Source of the DNA: Coriobacteriaceae bacterium
GTDB taxonomy: Bacteria > Actinomycetota > Coriobacteriia > Coriobacteriales > Coriobacteriaceae
Direction of reading: 5' to 3'
Length of the DNA stretch: 64,000 nucleotides
Assembly: GCA_902835305.1 (NCBI GenBank)
Contig: CADFMD010000010.1
Coordinates: 6,483-70,482, forward strand
The position numbers and the translations under genes are program-made. The notes under the pieces are model-generated. The model ran no database searches, was not told where the DNA came from, and was given only the letters and a program-made list of their open reading frames with translations. Positions 54,084-61,979 of the stretch are shown here, piece by piece (the first letter of the stretch is position 1; every line of letters begins with the position of its first letter).

Positions 54084-55229
54084 ATGGACCTTGCTGACAT
54101 CCGCCGGGCCATCGATGGCATCGACACCACGCTCCTCAACAGCTTTGTTGAGCGCATGGACATTGCCACCGAGGTCGCCAAGTCAAAAAACGAGATGGGC
54201 AAGGCCGTCTTCGACCCCGCCCGTGAGCGCTCCAAGCTCAACAACCTCGCCAGCCGCGCACCCGAGCGCTACGAGGCGCAGACCATCACGCTATTCCGCC
54301 TCCTCATGAGCATGAGCAAGGCCGAGCAGCAGCGCTATATCAACGAGCTCAAGGGCATCACGGTCTCGCAAAGGGCACACGCCACGGCCGAGGCCTTCGA
54401 TACGCCCTTCCCCCAGACGGCCACCGTTGCCTGCCAGGGTGTTGAGGGCGCTTACAGTCAAATCGCCGCGTGCAAACTCTTCGACGTGCCCGACATCGCG
54501 TTTTTCGAGACCTTCGAGGGCGTTATGCGCGCCGTGCGCGACGGCTTCTGCGAGTTTGGCGTGCTGCCCATCGAGAACTCCACCGCCGGCTCAGTCAACG
54601 CCGTCTACGACCTGCTCGCCCAGTTCGACTTCCACATCGTGCGCTCGCTTCGCCTCAAAATCGACCACAACTTGCTCGTCAAGCCCGGCGCCAAGCTTGC
54701 GGACGTGCACGAGGTCTACAGCCACGGCCAGGCCATTGCCCAATGCGCCGGCTTTATCGAGGCGCACGACCTGCACGCCACCAAGTACCCCAACACGGCC
54801 ATGTCGGCCGAGATGGTCGCCAGCTCCGAACGCACCGATGTTGCCGCGATCGCATCGCGCAGCTGCGCCGCACTCTACGGCTTGGAGGTACTGGAGCCCA
54901 ACATCCAGGACTCGGACAACAACTACACGCGCTTTGTCGTCATCAGCCGCGAGCCACGCGTCTACCCCGGCGCCAACCGCACCTCGCTCATGATTACCAC
55001 GGCCAACGAGCCGGGCGCACTCTATCGCGTACTCGAGCGCTTCTACGCGCTCAATATCAACCTCATCAAGCTCGAGAGCCGCCCCATCCCCGGGCACGAC
55101 TTTGAGTTTATGTTCTACTTTGACCTGGACTGCCCCTTTGGCAGCAAGGCCCTCGACGACCTGCTCGACTCGATCGACGACGTATGCGAGAGTTTCACCT
55201 ACTTTGGCAGCTACACGGAGGTGCTCTAG
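54084..55229 (+). CDS. pheA: Bifunctional chorismate mutase / prephenate dehydratase
   Basis: Converts chorismate to prephenate and then to phenylpyruvate. The first 90 residues are an AroQ-type chorismate mutase (LADIRRAIDGIDTTLLNSF), followed by the dehydratase domain (CQGVEGAYSQIAACKLF, GVLPIENSTAGSVNAVYDLL, NNYTRFVVISRE) and a C-terminal ACT domain (LMITTANEPGALYRVLERF, LESRPIPGHDFEFMFY), presumably the phenylalanine sensor. The ATG with AAAGGGG five bases upstream was chosen; an earlier in-frame start runs back into aroC. 381 residues. Confidence 0.96.
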   Translation: MDLADIRRAIDGIDTTLLNSFVERMDIATEVAKSKNEMGKAVFDPARERSKLNNLASRAPERYEAQTITLFRLLMSMSKAEQQRYINELKGITVSQRAHATAEAFDTPFPQTATVACQGVEGAYSQIAACKLFDVPDIAFFETFEGVMRAVRDGFCEFGVLPIENSTAGSVNAVYDLLAQFDFHIVRSLRLKIDHNLLVKPGAKLADVHEVYSHGQAIAQCAGFIEAHDLHATKYPNTAMSAEMVASSERTDVAAIASRSCAALYGLEVLEPNIQDSDNNYTRFVVISREPRVYPGANRTSLMITTANEPGALYRVLERFYALNINLIKLESRPIPGHDFEFMFYFDLDCPFGSKALDDLLDSIDDVCESFTYFGSYTEVL

Positions 55230-56480
55230 ATGACCGATACCGCCGCAACCCGTCCCTACGGCGTGCTGGGCCGCGTGCTGGGCCACAGCTACACCCCGAC
55301 CATCTACAAAGAGCTCGCAGGCCTGGAGTACGTGCGTTTTGAGCGCGAGCCCGAGGATCTTGAGGCTTTTATGACGGGTGACGAGTGGGAGGGCACCAAC
55401 GTGACCATCCCCTACAAGCGCGCCGTCATGGAATACCTGGACGAGTTGAGTCCGCTCGCCGAGCGCATGGGCAACGTCAACACCATCACGCGCCTGCCCG
55501 ACGGCCGCCTGCGCGGCGACAACACCGACTACTTTGGTTTTCAGTGTCTGGTCGAGGAGTTGGGCGTAGAGGTTGCCGGTAAGAAGGTCCTCGTGCTCGG
55601 CGCCACCGGCGGTGCCGGCACCACGGCCAGCATGGTGCTCGACGACCTGGGCGCCATCGTCGTACCCGTGGGTCGCACGAGCGAGGTCAATTACGACAAC
55701 ATCGCGCAGCAGTCCGGTGCAACACTGCTCGTCAACTGCACACCTGCCGGCATGTTCCCCCACTGCCCCGACGCTCCCTGCACGCTCGAAGGACTCGATG
55801 CGCTCGAGGGCGTCATCGACATCGTCTACAACCCCGCCCGTACGGGTCTGATGCTCGAGGCCGAGCGCCGAGGCATCCCCTGCATCGGCGGCCTGCTCAT
55901 GCTTGTTGCCCAGGCGGCACAAGCTGTCGAGCGCTACACCGGCCAGATTACTCCGCGTGAGCGCATCCTGGATGTGACGGAGCGCCTGTCCCACCGCGAG
56001 CAGAACATTGCCCTGATCGGCATGCCGGGTTCGGGCAAGACCCGTGTGGGCGAGCAGATCGCCCAGCTCACGGGTCGCGAGCACATCGACTTGGACGCCG
56101 CGCTTGAGGAGCGCCTGGGGATGCCCTGCGCCGACTTTATCGTCGAGCGCGGCGAGGCAGCCTTCCGCGAGCAGGAGACGGCGGAGCTGGCCGACATCTC
56201 CAAGCGCAGCGGCCTGGTGCTTTCCACGGGCGGCGGCGTGGTCACACGCGACGAGAACTACCCGCTGCTGCACCAGAACAGCCAGATCGTGATGCTCAAC
56301 CGCAAGCTCGACGAACTCGCCCATAAGGGTCGCCCCATCACCGCACGCGATGGCATCGATAAGCTCGCCGAGCAGCGCATGCCGCGCTACCGCGCCTGGG
56401 CCGACTACATCATCGACTCACGCGACTGCGCCGCCAACACCGCCCGCGCCGTCCTCGAGACCCTCCCACCCGCTCTCTAA
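55230..56480 (+). CDS. Shikimate dehydrogenase - shikimate kinase fusion
   Basis: 416 residues, two enzymes in one chain. The first 250 or so match AroE: GVLGRVLGHSYTPTIYKEL, catalytic Lys in NVTIPYKRAV, Asp in GDNTDYFGF, and a Rossmann motif LVLGATGGAGTTASM. The rest is AroK: Walker A LIGMPGSGKTRVGEQIA at about 259, DLDAALEERLG, GEAAFREQETAEL and STGGGVVTRDEN. AroE and AroK catalyse consecutive steps. Starts right after pheA. The fusion order AroE-AroK is found in some Actinobacteria and Chlamydia-like relatives but is not common. Confidence 0.95.
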   Translation: MTDTAATRPYGVLGRVLGHSYTPTIYKELAGLEYVRFEREPEDLEAFMTGDEWEGTNVTIPYKRAVMEYLDELSPLAERMGNVNTITRLPDGRLRGDNTDYFGFQCLVEELGVEVAGKKVLVLGATGGAGTTASMVLDDLGAIVVPVGRTSEVNYDNIAQQSGATLLVNCTPAGMFPHCPDAPCTLEGLDALEGVIDIVYNPARTGLMLEAERRGIPCIGGLLMLVAQAAQAVERYTGQITPRERILDVTERLSHREQNIALIGMPGSGKTRVGEQIAQLTGREHIDLDAALEERLGMPCADFIVERGEAAFREQETAELADISKRSGLVLSTGGGVVTRDENYPLLHQNSQIVMLNRKLDELAHKGRPITARDGIDKLAEQRMPRYRAWADYIIDSRDCAANTARAVLETLPPAL

Positions 56481-56481
56481 C

Positions 56482-56524
56482 AAAAACCACCACAAAGGGG
56501 ACAGGCACCTTTGTGGTGGTTTTT
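56482..56524 (+). terminator. 17-bp perfect inverted repeat (terminator, REP-like core)
   Basis: AAAAACCACCACAAAGG and its exact complement flank a nine-base loop, with a T-run on either strand. It directly follows the fusion gene and can terminate in both directions. The central GGGGACAGGCACC resembles palindromic REP elements seen in many genomes, so it may be a mobile palindrome used as a terminator. aroQ is then expressed by read-through or separately. Confidence 0.8.
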
Positions 56525-56566
56525 CATTCCGCCTTGCCAAATCGACCAACTGCAAAGGAAACAACC

Positions 56567-57004
56567 ATGAAAGCACTCGTCATCAACGGCCCCAACCTCA
56601 ACATGCTCGGCATTCGCGAGCCGGGCATCTACGGCAGCGACAACTACGACCGCCTGGTCCAGATCTGCCAGGAGGCAGGCGCCGCGCAGGGCTTTGACGA
56701 GGTCGAGGTCTTCCAGTCCAACCACGAGGGCAGCATTGTCGACAAGATCCAGGAGGCCTACGGCAAGGTCGACGGCATCGTCATCAACCCGGCTGCCTAC
56801 ACGCACACGAGCGTGGCGATCCTCGACGCCCTCAAGGCCGTCGCCATCCCTGCCGTCGAGGTCCACATCAGCGCCGTCGAGACCCGCGAGGACTTCCGCC
56901 AAGTGAGCTACGCACGCCTAGCCTGCTTCGCCACCATTACGGGCGAAGGCCTGATGGGCTACGCCCACGCGCTGGAGCTGCTGAGGGAGCATCTCGAAAA
57001 GTAG
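56567..57004 (+). CDS. aroQ: 3-dehydroquinate dehydratase, type II
   Basis: Third shikimate step. LVINGPNLNMLGIREPGIYG at the N-terminus includes the catalytic Tyr of the lid, QSNHEGSIVDKIQEA and NPAAYTHTSVAILDAL are conserved, and VEVHISAVETREDFR carries the catalytic His. 145 residues. The ATG with AAAGGA eight bases upstream lies inside a longer frame that crosses the terminator. The end reads GYAHALELLREHLEK, which matches the remnant 1.6 kb downstream. Confidence 0.97.
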   Translation: MKALVINGPNLNMLGIREPGIYGSDNYDRLVQICQEAGAAQGFDEVEVFQSNHEGSIVDKIQEAYGKVDGIVINPAAYTHTSVAILDALKAVAIPAVEVHISAVETREDFRQVSYARLACFATITGEGLMGYAHALELLREHLEK

Positions 57005-57052
57005 CCTCGCGAGCAAATTTATCAACGCCGATCCGCGCGCCAATAAAGTCAG

Positions 57053-57091
57053 TGCCGGCAGCAGTAACCTAACTGCTGCCGGCAATTTATT
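57053..57091 (+). terminator. Terminator after aroQ
   Basis: TGCCGGCAGCAGT and ACTGCTGCCGGCA form a perfect 13-base-pair stem with an AACCTA loop, then AATTTATT. It ends the aromatic operon and borders the accessory cassette. Confidence 0.85.
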
Positions 57092-57098
57092 ACTGGCT

Positions 57099-57104
57099 TA
57101 TAAT
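57099..57104 (+). promoter_or_regulatory. -10 element of the DUF4869-ATPase cassette
   Basis: A perfect TATAAT lies about 32 bases before the DUF4869 start codon and just after the aroQ terminator. The expected -35 position falls in the terminator stem and is a poor match. Confidence 0.5.
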
Positions 57105-57135
57105 CGTTGCAGCCACACAACGTCTGGAGACTCGC

Positions 57136-57585
57136 ATGCTCAGCATCCATCTGGGAGATTACCCCGGTTCCATCTACGACACCGAGACCTATTTTAGGAA
57201 CTCATACCTGGACTCATGGTTCGAAGACCCGATGGCTGCACAGATCATTAAAAGTGTGGACGGATCAGAGTTGATCGGTCCCCACAACATCGTAAGCAAA
57301 CAGTTGGGATCGATTACCCCGCTCGAACTATCTGGCGGCGTTAAGACGCTGCTGCTGGTACGCAATCTCCCAAACATGGTGTTCAACGCATCGACCTGCG
57401 GAGACAACTGCGCCCGCTGGCTACTCAAAATTGGTAAGGAGCAAGATGTCCTCGTAACCCTTTACCACATCATGAAATTCCCTTGGAAGCGATTTGAGAT
57501 CCGCATCGATAACGATGGCCGCATCGTCAGGAACATGCAGGAGTTCGTCGGAGCCACCAATGACTATTTGGATGTTGAGGAGTAA
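57136..57585 (+). CDS. DUF4869 family protein
   Basis: 149 residues of unknown function. IYDTETYFRNSYLDSWFEDP, LSGGVKTLLLVRN and FNASTCGDNCARWLLKIGK match my recollection of the DUF4869 family, which occurs mainly in gut Firmicutes and Actinobacteria, usually beside an ATP-binding protein. It has no signal peptide or membrane segment. GGAG lies six bases before the ATG. Its stop overlaps the next start (TAATG), so the two proteins are probably made together. Base composition is visibly more AT-rich than the aromatic operon and glf on either side, consistent with recent acquisition. Confidence 0.8.
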   Translation: MLSIHLGDYPGSIYDTETYFRNSYLDSWFEDPMAAQIIKSVDGSELIGPHNIVSKQLGSITPLELSGGVKTLLLVRNLPNMVFNASTCGDNCARWLLKIGKEQDVLVTLYHIMKFPWKRFEIRIDNDGRIVRNMQEFVGATNDYLDVEE

Positions 57586-58586
57586 TGAGGGGAACACATA
57601 CCGTTGTCGTCGAGCGCGCAAAAGTAAAGTACACGCTCACCTTTAAACGCAACATTTCCTTCATCCGCGGCAACAGCGGCACGGGCAAAACGACGCTCAT
57701 CTCGATGATTCGCGACTACAACGATCGTGGACCGGAGAGCGGCGTCACGCTCAGTTGTGACGTTCCCTGTGAAACGCTATCTGGCAGGCGTTGGGAACGC
57801 GAGCTTTCGATTATCGAGGACTCAATAATCTTTTTAGATGAGGGTAACGAATTTATCTACTCAAAAGACTTCGCAAAAGCCGTTAACGGGTCGTCCAACT
57901 ATTTTGTCCTGATATCTCGTCGAGACGCCAGCGAACTCCCCTACAGTGTCAACGAAATCCTAAAGCTGGTAAACACCACGAGTAAAACAATCAATGGCCG
58001 AAAGAGCGATAAACGCTTCTACTCGGTAACAAAACCGATATACAGCCACACGGCAAACATGCTTTACCAGGATCTAAATGTTGGATTCGAGGTACCCGAC
58101 GCCATAGTTGTCGAGGATAGCAAGTCTGGCTATCAATTCTACAGCGCCCTTTGCAACCGACTGGGAATCCCCTGCCATACCGCTACCGGCGTAGCGAATC
58201 TAAAACGAATGATTCACGAATGTCCCGAGAAAAACATCCTTGCCATAGGAGACGGCGCAGCGTTTGGCCCCTACATCGAAAAGGTACTGGGACAGCGCGT
58301 TTACAAAAACGTTCGCTTGTTCCTCCCGGAATCATTCGAGTGGACACTTCTGCGCTCCGGGCTCATACCCAGCAGCGACATTCCCAAGATCCTCGAGGAC
58401 CCCTCAAGCTATATCGAAAGTCGCGATTATTTAAGCTGGGAGCGGTTCTTCACCGATGTGCTGGTCAAATACTCAGCAGACACTCGCTACGCTTACAAAA
58501 AGGCACGACTCAACGAGCAGTACCTAAAGCCGCAGGCAATGAATGCCGTATCGAAAGTCTTACCGGAGTGTTTGAAGACGAATTAG
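57585..58586 (+). CDS. P-loop ATPase with possible Toprim-like C-terminal half
   Basis: 333 residues, no assigned function. Walker A is GNSGTGKTT (29-37) and Walker B is IIFLDE (81-86); FVLISRRD (107-114) sits where ABC/SMC-like ATPases have sensor elements, but no ABC signature is visible. The second half has alternating strands and helices: AIVVEDSKSGYQFYSAL (from 173) and NILAIGDGAAFGPYIEKVL (from 217), which could be a Toprim-like acidic centre (Glu177, Asp223), although the usual DxD is reduced to DGA. OLD-type nucleases pair an ATPase with a Toprim domain, so a defence role is conceivable. The start overlaps the DUF4869 stop. One 60-base line inside it is about 42 percent GC. Confidence 0.78.
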   Translation: MRGTHTVVVERAKVKYTLTFKRNISFIRGNSGTGKTTLISMIRDYNDRGPESGVTLSCDVPCETLSGRRWERELSIIEDSIIFLDEGNEFIYSKDFAKAVNGSSNYFVLISRRDASELPYSVNEILKLVNTTSKTINGRKSDKRFYSVTKPIYSHTANMLYQDLNVGFEVPDAIVVEDSKSGYQFYSALCNRLGIPCHTATGVANLKRMIHECPEKNILAIGDGAAFGPYIEKVLGQRVYKNVRLFLPESFEWTLLRSGLIPSSDIPKILEDPSSYIESRDYLSWERFFTDVLVKYSADTRYAYKKARLNEQYLKPQAMNAVSKVLPECLKTN

Positions 58587-58614
58587 CAGATTCTTTAAAT
58601 CATCTAGAAACCGG

Positions 58615-58680
58615 GGCTATGCACATGAGCTGAAGCTGCTGAAAGAAAGCCTACAACACGCCTGGTACACTAATCCTTAG
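58615..58680 (+). pseudogene. aroQ: Remnant of the 3' end of an aroQ homologue
   Basis: In one frame the 22 codons read GYAHELKLLKESLQ and continue to a stop at 58680. This matches the aroQ C-terminus (GYAHALELLREHLEK). At DNA level the first 33 bases agree at 26 positions with aroQ 56956-56988, with mostly silent differences. The upstream part of an aroQ gene is missing, and there is no start codon. It lies just downstream of the DUF4869-ATPase cassette. Confidence 0.6.
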
Positions 58681-58750
58681 AACAGAATTATCAGGTTTAT
58701 TTGTCCCAAATCTTAAGTAACTGTTTGATTACATACAAAGGAGCACATCA

Positions 58751-59875
58751 ATGTCCCAGTACGATTACCTCGTCGTCGGTGCCGGCCTTTCGGGCGCCGT
58801 CTTTGCCAATGCCGCCAGGCGCGCCGACAAGTCGGTCCTGGTCATCGATCGCCGCGACCACATCGCCGGCAACGTCTACACCGAGGACGTCGAGGGCATC
58901 CAGGTCCACCGCTACGGCGCGCACATCTTCCACACCTCCATGAGGGACGTCTGGGACTACGTCAACCGCTTCGCCGAGTTCAACAACTACGTCAACTCGC
59001 CGGTAGCCAACTTCCATGGCAACATGTACAACATGCCCTTCAACATGAACACCTTCGCCAAGATGTGGCCGGACGTCGTCACGCCGGCGGACGCCAAGGC
59101 CAAGATCGCAGAGCAGGTGGCCGCCGAGAACATCGGAGAGCCGGCCAACCTCGAGGAGCAGGCGCTGTCGCTCGTCGGCCGCGACATCTTCGAGACGCTC
59201 GTGAAGGGCTACACCGAGAAGCAGTGGGGCCGCGACTGCAAGGACCTGCCCGCAAGCATCATCAAGCGCCTCCCCTGCCGCTTCACCTACGACAACAACT
59301 ACTTCAACGACCGCTACCAGGGCATCCCCATGGGCGGCTACACCAAGATGGTCGCCAACATGCTCGAGGGCGTCGAGGTACGCTGCGGCGTGGAGTACAA
59401 GGAGCTGGCCGCCGCCGAGCCCGATATCGCCGCCAGGACGATCTACTGCGGCCCCATCGACGCGTTCTACGACTTCAAGCTGGGCACGCTCGAGTACCGC
59501 AGCCTGCGTTTCGAGACCGAGACCCTCGACGAGGCCGACCACCAGGGCGTGGCCGTGGTCAACTACACCGAGCGCGAGGTCCCCTACACGCGCGTCATCG
59601 AGCACAAGCACTTCGAGTTCGGCACGCAGGACAGGACCGTCATCACGCGCGAGTACCCGGCCGACTGGAAGCCCGGCGACGAGCCCTACTACCCCATCAA
59701 CGACGCCAAGAACGAGGCCCTCTACAAGCAGTACGAGGAGCTGGCGGCGCAGGAGGGCGACGTGATCTTCGCCGGTCGCCTGGGCGGCTACAAGTACTAC
59801 GACATGGACAAGGCCATCGCCGCCGCCTTCGAGCTCGTCCGCAACGAGCTGGGCGTGGAGCCCACGGAGGCGTAG
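58751..59875 (+). CDS. glf: UDP-galactopyranose mutase
   Basis: FAD enzyme that interconverts UDP-galactopyranose and UDP-galactofuranose, supplying Galf for surface polysaccharides. LVVGAGLSGAVFANAARR binds FAD, RYGAHIFHTS and the KQWGRDCKDLPASIIKRLP segments are typical, and 374 residues is the normal length. AAGGAG lies seven bases before the ATG. Codon use is strongly C/G-ending, quite different from the two cassette genes before it. Confidence 0.96.
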   Translation: MSQYDYLVVGAGLSGAVFANAARRADKSVLVIDRRDHIAGNVYTEDVEGIQVHRYGAHIFHTSMRDVWDYVNRFAEFNNYVNSPVANFHGNMYNMPFNMNTFAKMWPDVVTPADAKAKIAEQVAAENIGEPANLEEQALSLVGRDIFETLVKGYTEKQWGRDCKDLPASIIKRLPCRFTYDNNYFNDRYQGIPMGGYTKMVANMLEGVEVRCGVEYKELAAAEPDIAARTIYCGPIDAFYDFKLGTLEYRSLRFETETLDEADHQGVAVVNYTEREVPYTRVIEHKHFEFGTQDRTVITREYPADWKPGDEPYYPINDAKNEALYKQYEELAAQEGDVIFAGRLGGYKYYDMDKAIAAAFELVRNELGVEPTEA

Positions 59876-59914
59876 AGACAAAGGTGCATTAGCTAGCCAT
59901 CATAAGCAAACAGA

Positions 59915-59956
59915 ATGCCCGGTGCAGCGCGAACGCTGCACCGGGCATCTTTCTGT
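59915..59956 (+). terminator. Terminator after glf
   Basis: ATGCCCGGTGCAGCG and CGCTGCACCGGGCAT form a perfect 15-base-pair stem with a CGAA tetraloop, then CTTTCT. The remaining bases up to the tRNA show nothing further except the tRNA terminator. Confidence 0.9.
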
Positions 59957-60061
59957 GACGATGAAAGCGCGCCACAGTCCAAATTAACAAATATGGCCGC
60001 AAGTCATCGCCATGTCTTGGGGTCTGTGTTTAAACAATAGCATGCCCATGCGCCCAAATAG

Positions 60062-60088
60062 CAAAGACCCGGCATTAAACCGGGTCTT
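60062..60088 (-). terminator. Terminator after tRNA-Arg(UCU)
   Basis: On the minus strand AAGACCCGG pairs with CCGGGTCTT around a TTTAATG loop, followed by TGCTATTT. It lies 12 bases beyond the tRNA 3' end. Confidence 0.8.
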
Positions 60089-60099
60089 CAAAAACTCTC

Positions 60100-60176
60100 T
60101 GGTGCTCCATGGCGGATTCGAACCGTCGACCTTGGGATTAGAAGTCCCCTGCTCTATCCAACTGAGCTAATGGAGC
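60100..60176 (-). tRNA. tRNA-Arg (anticodon UCU)
   Basis: 77 bases including CCA. Acceptor GCTCCAT/ATGGAGC is perfect; D-arm GCTC/GAGC; loop CTTCTAA gives anticodon TCT (reads AGA). The anticodon stem GGGGA/TCCCA has a G-A at 27-43, and the T-stem GACGG/CCGCC an A-C mismatch at 50-64. Confidence 0.93.
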
Positions 60177-60230
60177 ATATAACCGCACGCCCAAGCAAGC
60201 GCAAGCCTGTCAGGCGCAAGTAATTATAAC

Positions 60231-60998
60231 CTAGTTGAACTGCTCGCGGTACGCCTTACAGACCTCATCGACCGGGCCGTCCATGCGAAGGTCACCCTTC
60301 TCGATCCAAACGGCACGCTGGCAGATGCGCTCAACCTGCTCCATGGAGTGCGAAACGAACAGAACCGTCACGTCGCCGCTCTGGATAAAGTGCTGGATAC
60401 GGTCCTCGCACTTCTGCTGGAAGAACACATCGCCGACGGACAGCGTCTCGTCAACGATCAGAATATCGGGCTCGGTAATCGTCGCGATTGCAAAGGCAAT
60501 ACGCGCCACCATACCCGAGGAGAAGTTCTTGAGCGGCATGTCGACAAAGTTCTGCAGCTCAGCGAACTCAATAATGCCGTCAAAGTTGGCATCGATGAAC
60601 TCCTTGGTATAGCCGAGCAGGGCGCCGTTCAAATAGATGTTCTCGCGGGCGGTCAGCTCGGGGTCAAAGCCGGCACCAAGCTCAATCAGAGGCGCAATAT
60701 TACCGTGCACCTTAACGCTGCCCTCGCTAGGCTCAAGCACGCCAGCGATAATCTTGAGCATCGTAGACTTGCCGGAGCCATTGGTGCCGACCAGACCCAC
60801 GACCTCGCCACGATGAATATCAAACGAGATATGCTTGAGCGCCCTAAACTCCTCAAAGAACAGCTCGTGCTTGGCAAGCTTGATGAAGTACTCCTTGAGG
60901 TTGGTCAGCGACTCGGACGCCATGTTAAAGATCATGGTGACGTCGTCGACCTCGACAGCCAGAGGCTGCTCGCTGTAATCAACAACAGATTCAGTCAT
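60231..60998 (-). CDS. Polysaccharide ABC transporter ATP-binding protein (Wzt/TagH-like)
   Basis: Drives export of lipid-linked polysaccharide or teichoic-acid-like polymers. Walker A GTNGSGKSTMLKIIAG, signature FSSGMVARIAFAIA, Walker B DILIVDETLSVGD and the H-loop SHSMEQ are all present. GFDPELTARENIYLNGALLG is typical of the Wzt/TagH/RfbE branch. There is no C-terminal carbohydrate-binding domain. ATG with AAGGAG seven bases upstream; 255 residues. Follows the permease by 11 bases. Confidence 0.93.
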   Translation of the reverse strand: MTESVVDYSEQPLAVEVDDVTMIFNMASESLTNLKEYFIKLAKHELFFEEFRALKHISFDIHRGEVVGLVGTNGSGKSTMLKIIAGVLEPSEGSVKVHGNIAPLIELGAGFDPELTARENIYLNGALLGYTKEFIDANFDGIIEFAELQNFVDMPLKNFSSGMVARIAFAIATITEPDILIVDETLSVGDVFFQQKCEDRIQHFIQSGDVTVLFVSHSMEQVERICQRAVWIEKGDLRMDGPVDEVCKAYREQFN

Positions 60999-61009
60999 CA
61001 CAGCACTCC

Positions 61010-61855
61010 TTAGATGTAGAGGATGAACTTGCGCTCGGACTTATGGAACACGGTATAGCCAATAACAAGCGCAAGAACCGCCCAAGCAACGCACATACCA
61101 AACGTCATAAGCGAGGGCGTAGTCTGGAACAGGAAGATATCGCGCATAAACTGCAGGTAGTTATACATGGGGTTCGCATAGACCAGAATGCGCACGAGAT
61201 GCGGCATTTGCGCAACGAAGTCGGTCGTCCAGAAAATAGGCGTGATGTAAGTCCACGCCGTAATGACGACGCTCCACAGATGCATGACATCGCGGAAGAA
61301 GACCGTGAGGGCGGAGAGCATCATGCCCAGGCCCATGCAGAAGCACATAAGCAGCAGTAGGCAGACCGGCAGCAGAATCAGGTGCCAAGAAGGCATAACA
61401 CGGAACCACAGCATGACGATGGCGACGGCGACCAGCGAGAAGGCAAAGTTGACCAGCGAGAAGAGCACCTTCTGCACCGGGAAGACCCAGCGGTGCACCT
61501 TAACCTTCTTGAGCAGAGGGGCAGCGCCCACGATAGACGTCAGGGCCTGGTTCGTAGACTCGGACATGACGGCAAAGGTAATGTTACCCACGATCAAGTA
61601 CAGCGGGTACATCTCGGGCGTCATTGAGCCATTGCGGCCCTGGCCAAAAATCGTCGAGAACACGATGGCCATGACGATCATCATCAGCAACGGATTGAGC
61701 ACCGACCATGCGACACCCAGAACGCTACGGCGATACTTGATCTTAAAATCCTTGGTAACCAGCTGACGAAGGATAAACGCATCCTTCTCAAATTCGTTCT
61801 TAGCAAACGTCGCAGGCAGACTGCGAGTTTCTTGTTGCTTTGTCTGATCCGACAC
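61010..61855 (-). CDS. Polysaccharide ABC transporter permease (Wzm/TagG-like)
   Basis: Partner membrane subunit of the exporter. About six hydrophobic segments lie in 281 residues, and DFKIKYRRSVLGVAWSVLNP and the YANPMYNYLQFMRDIF segment are ABC2-family landmarks. The GTG with AAAGGAG eight bases upstream was chosen over an upstream start without a ribosome binding site. Confidence 0.92.
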   Translation of the reverse strand: MSDQTKQQETRSLPATFAKNEFEKDAFILRQLVTKDFKIKYRRSVLGVAWSVLNPLLMMIVMAIVFSTIFGQGRNGSMTPEMYPLYLIVGNITFAVMSESTNQALTSIVGAAPLLKKVKVHRWVFPVQKVLFSLVNFAFSLVAVAIVMLWFRVMPSWHLILLPVCLLLLMCFCMGLGMMLSALTVFFRDVMHLWSVVITAWTYITPIFWTTDFVAQMPHLVRILVYANPMYNYLQFMRDIFLFQTTPSLMTFGMCVAWAVLALVIGYTVFHKSERKFILYI

Positions 61856-61979
61856 GGATGCAACTCCTTTACTCGTAATCGTTGACAAACGAACAGTATA
61901 GACCCGACGGCCATGCAAACGATTCGCGCAACAAAACTGGAGAACTAACCCACATCTTAGGATGCCAAGCCCAAACGGC

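Noticed and set aside
54591..56324. 577-codon minus-strand open frame opposite pheA and the aroE-aroK fusion
   Set aside because: Complement of two genes with intact catalytic motifs; no start signal.
58151..58633. Second open frame overlapping the end of the ATPase gene
   Set aside because: It is out of frame with the ATPase, has an Arg/Ser-rich composition and no ribosome binding site; treated as a shadow.
58748..59881. 377-codon minus-strand frame opposite glf
   Set aside because: Antisense shadow; glf matches its family throughout.
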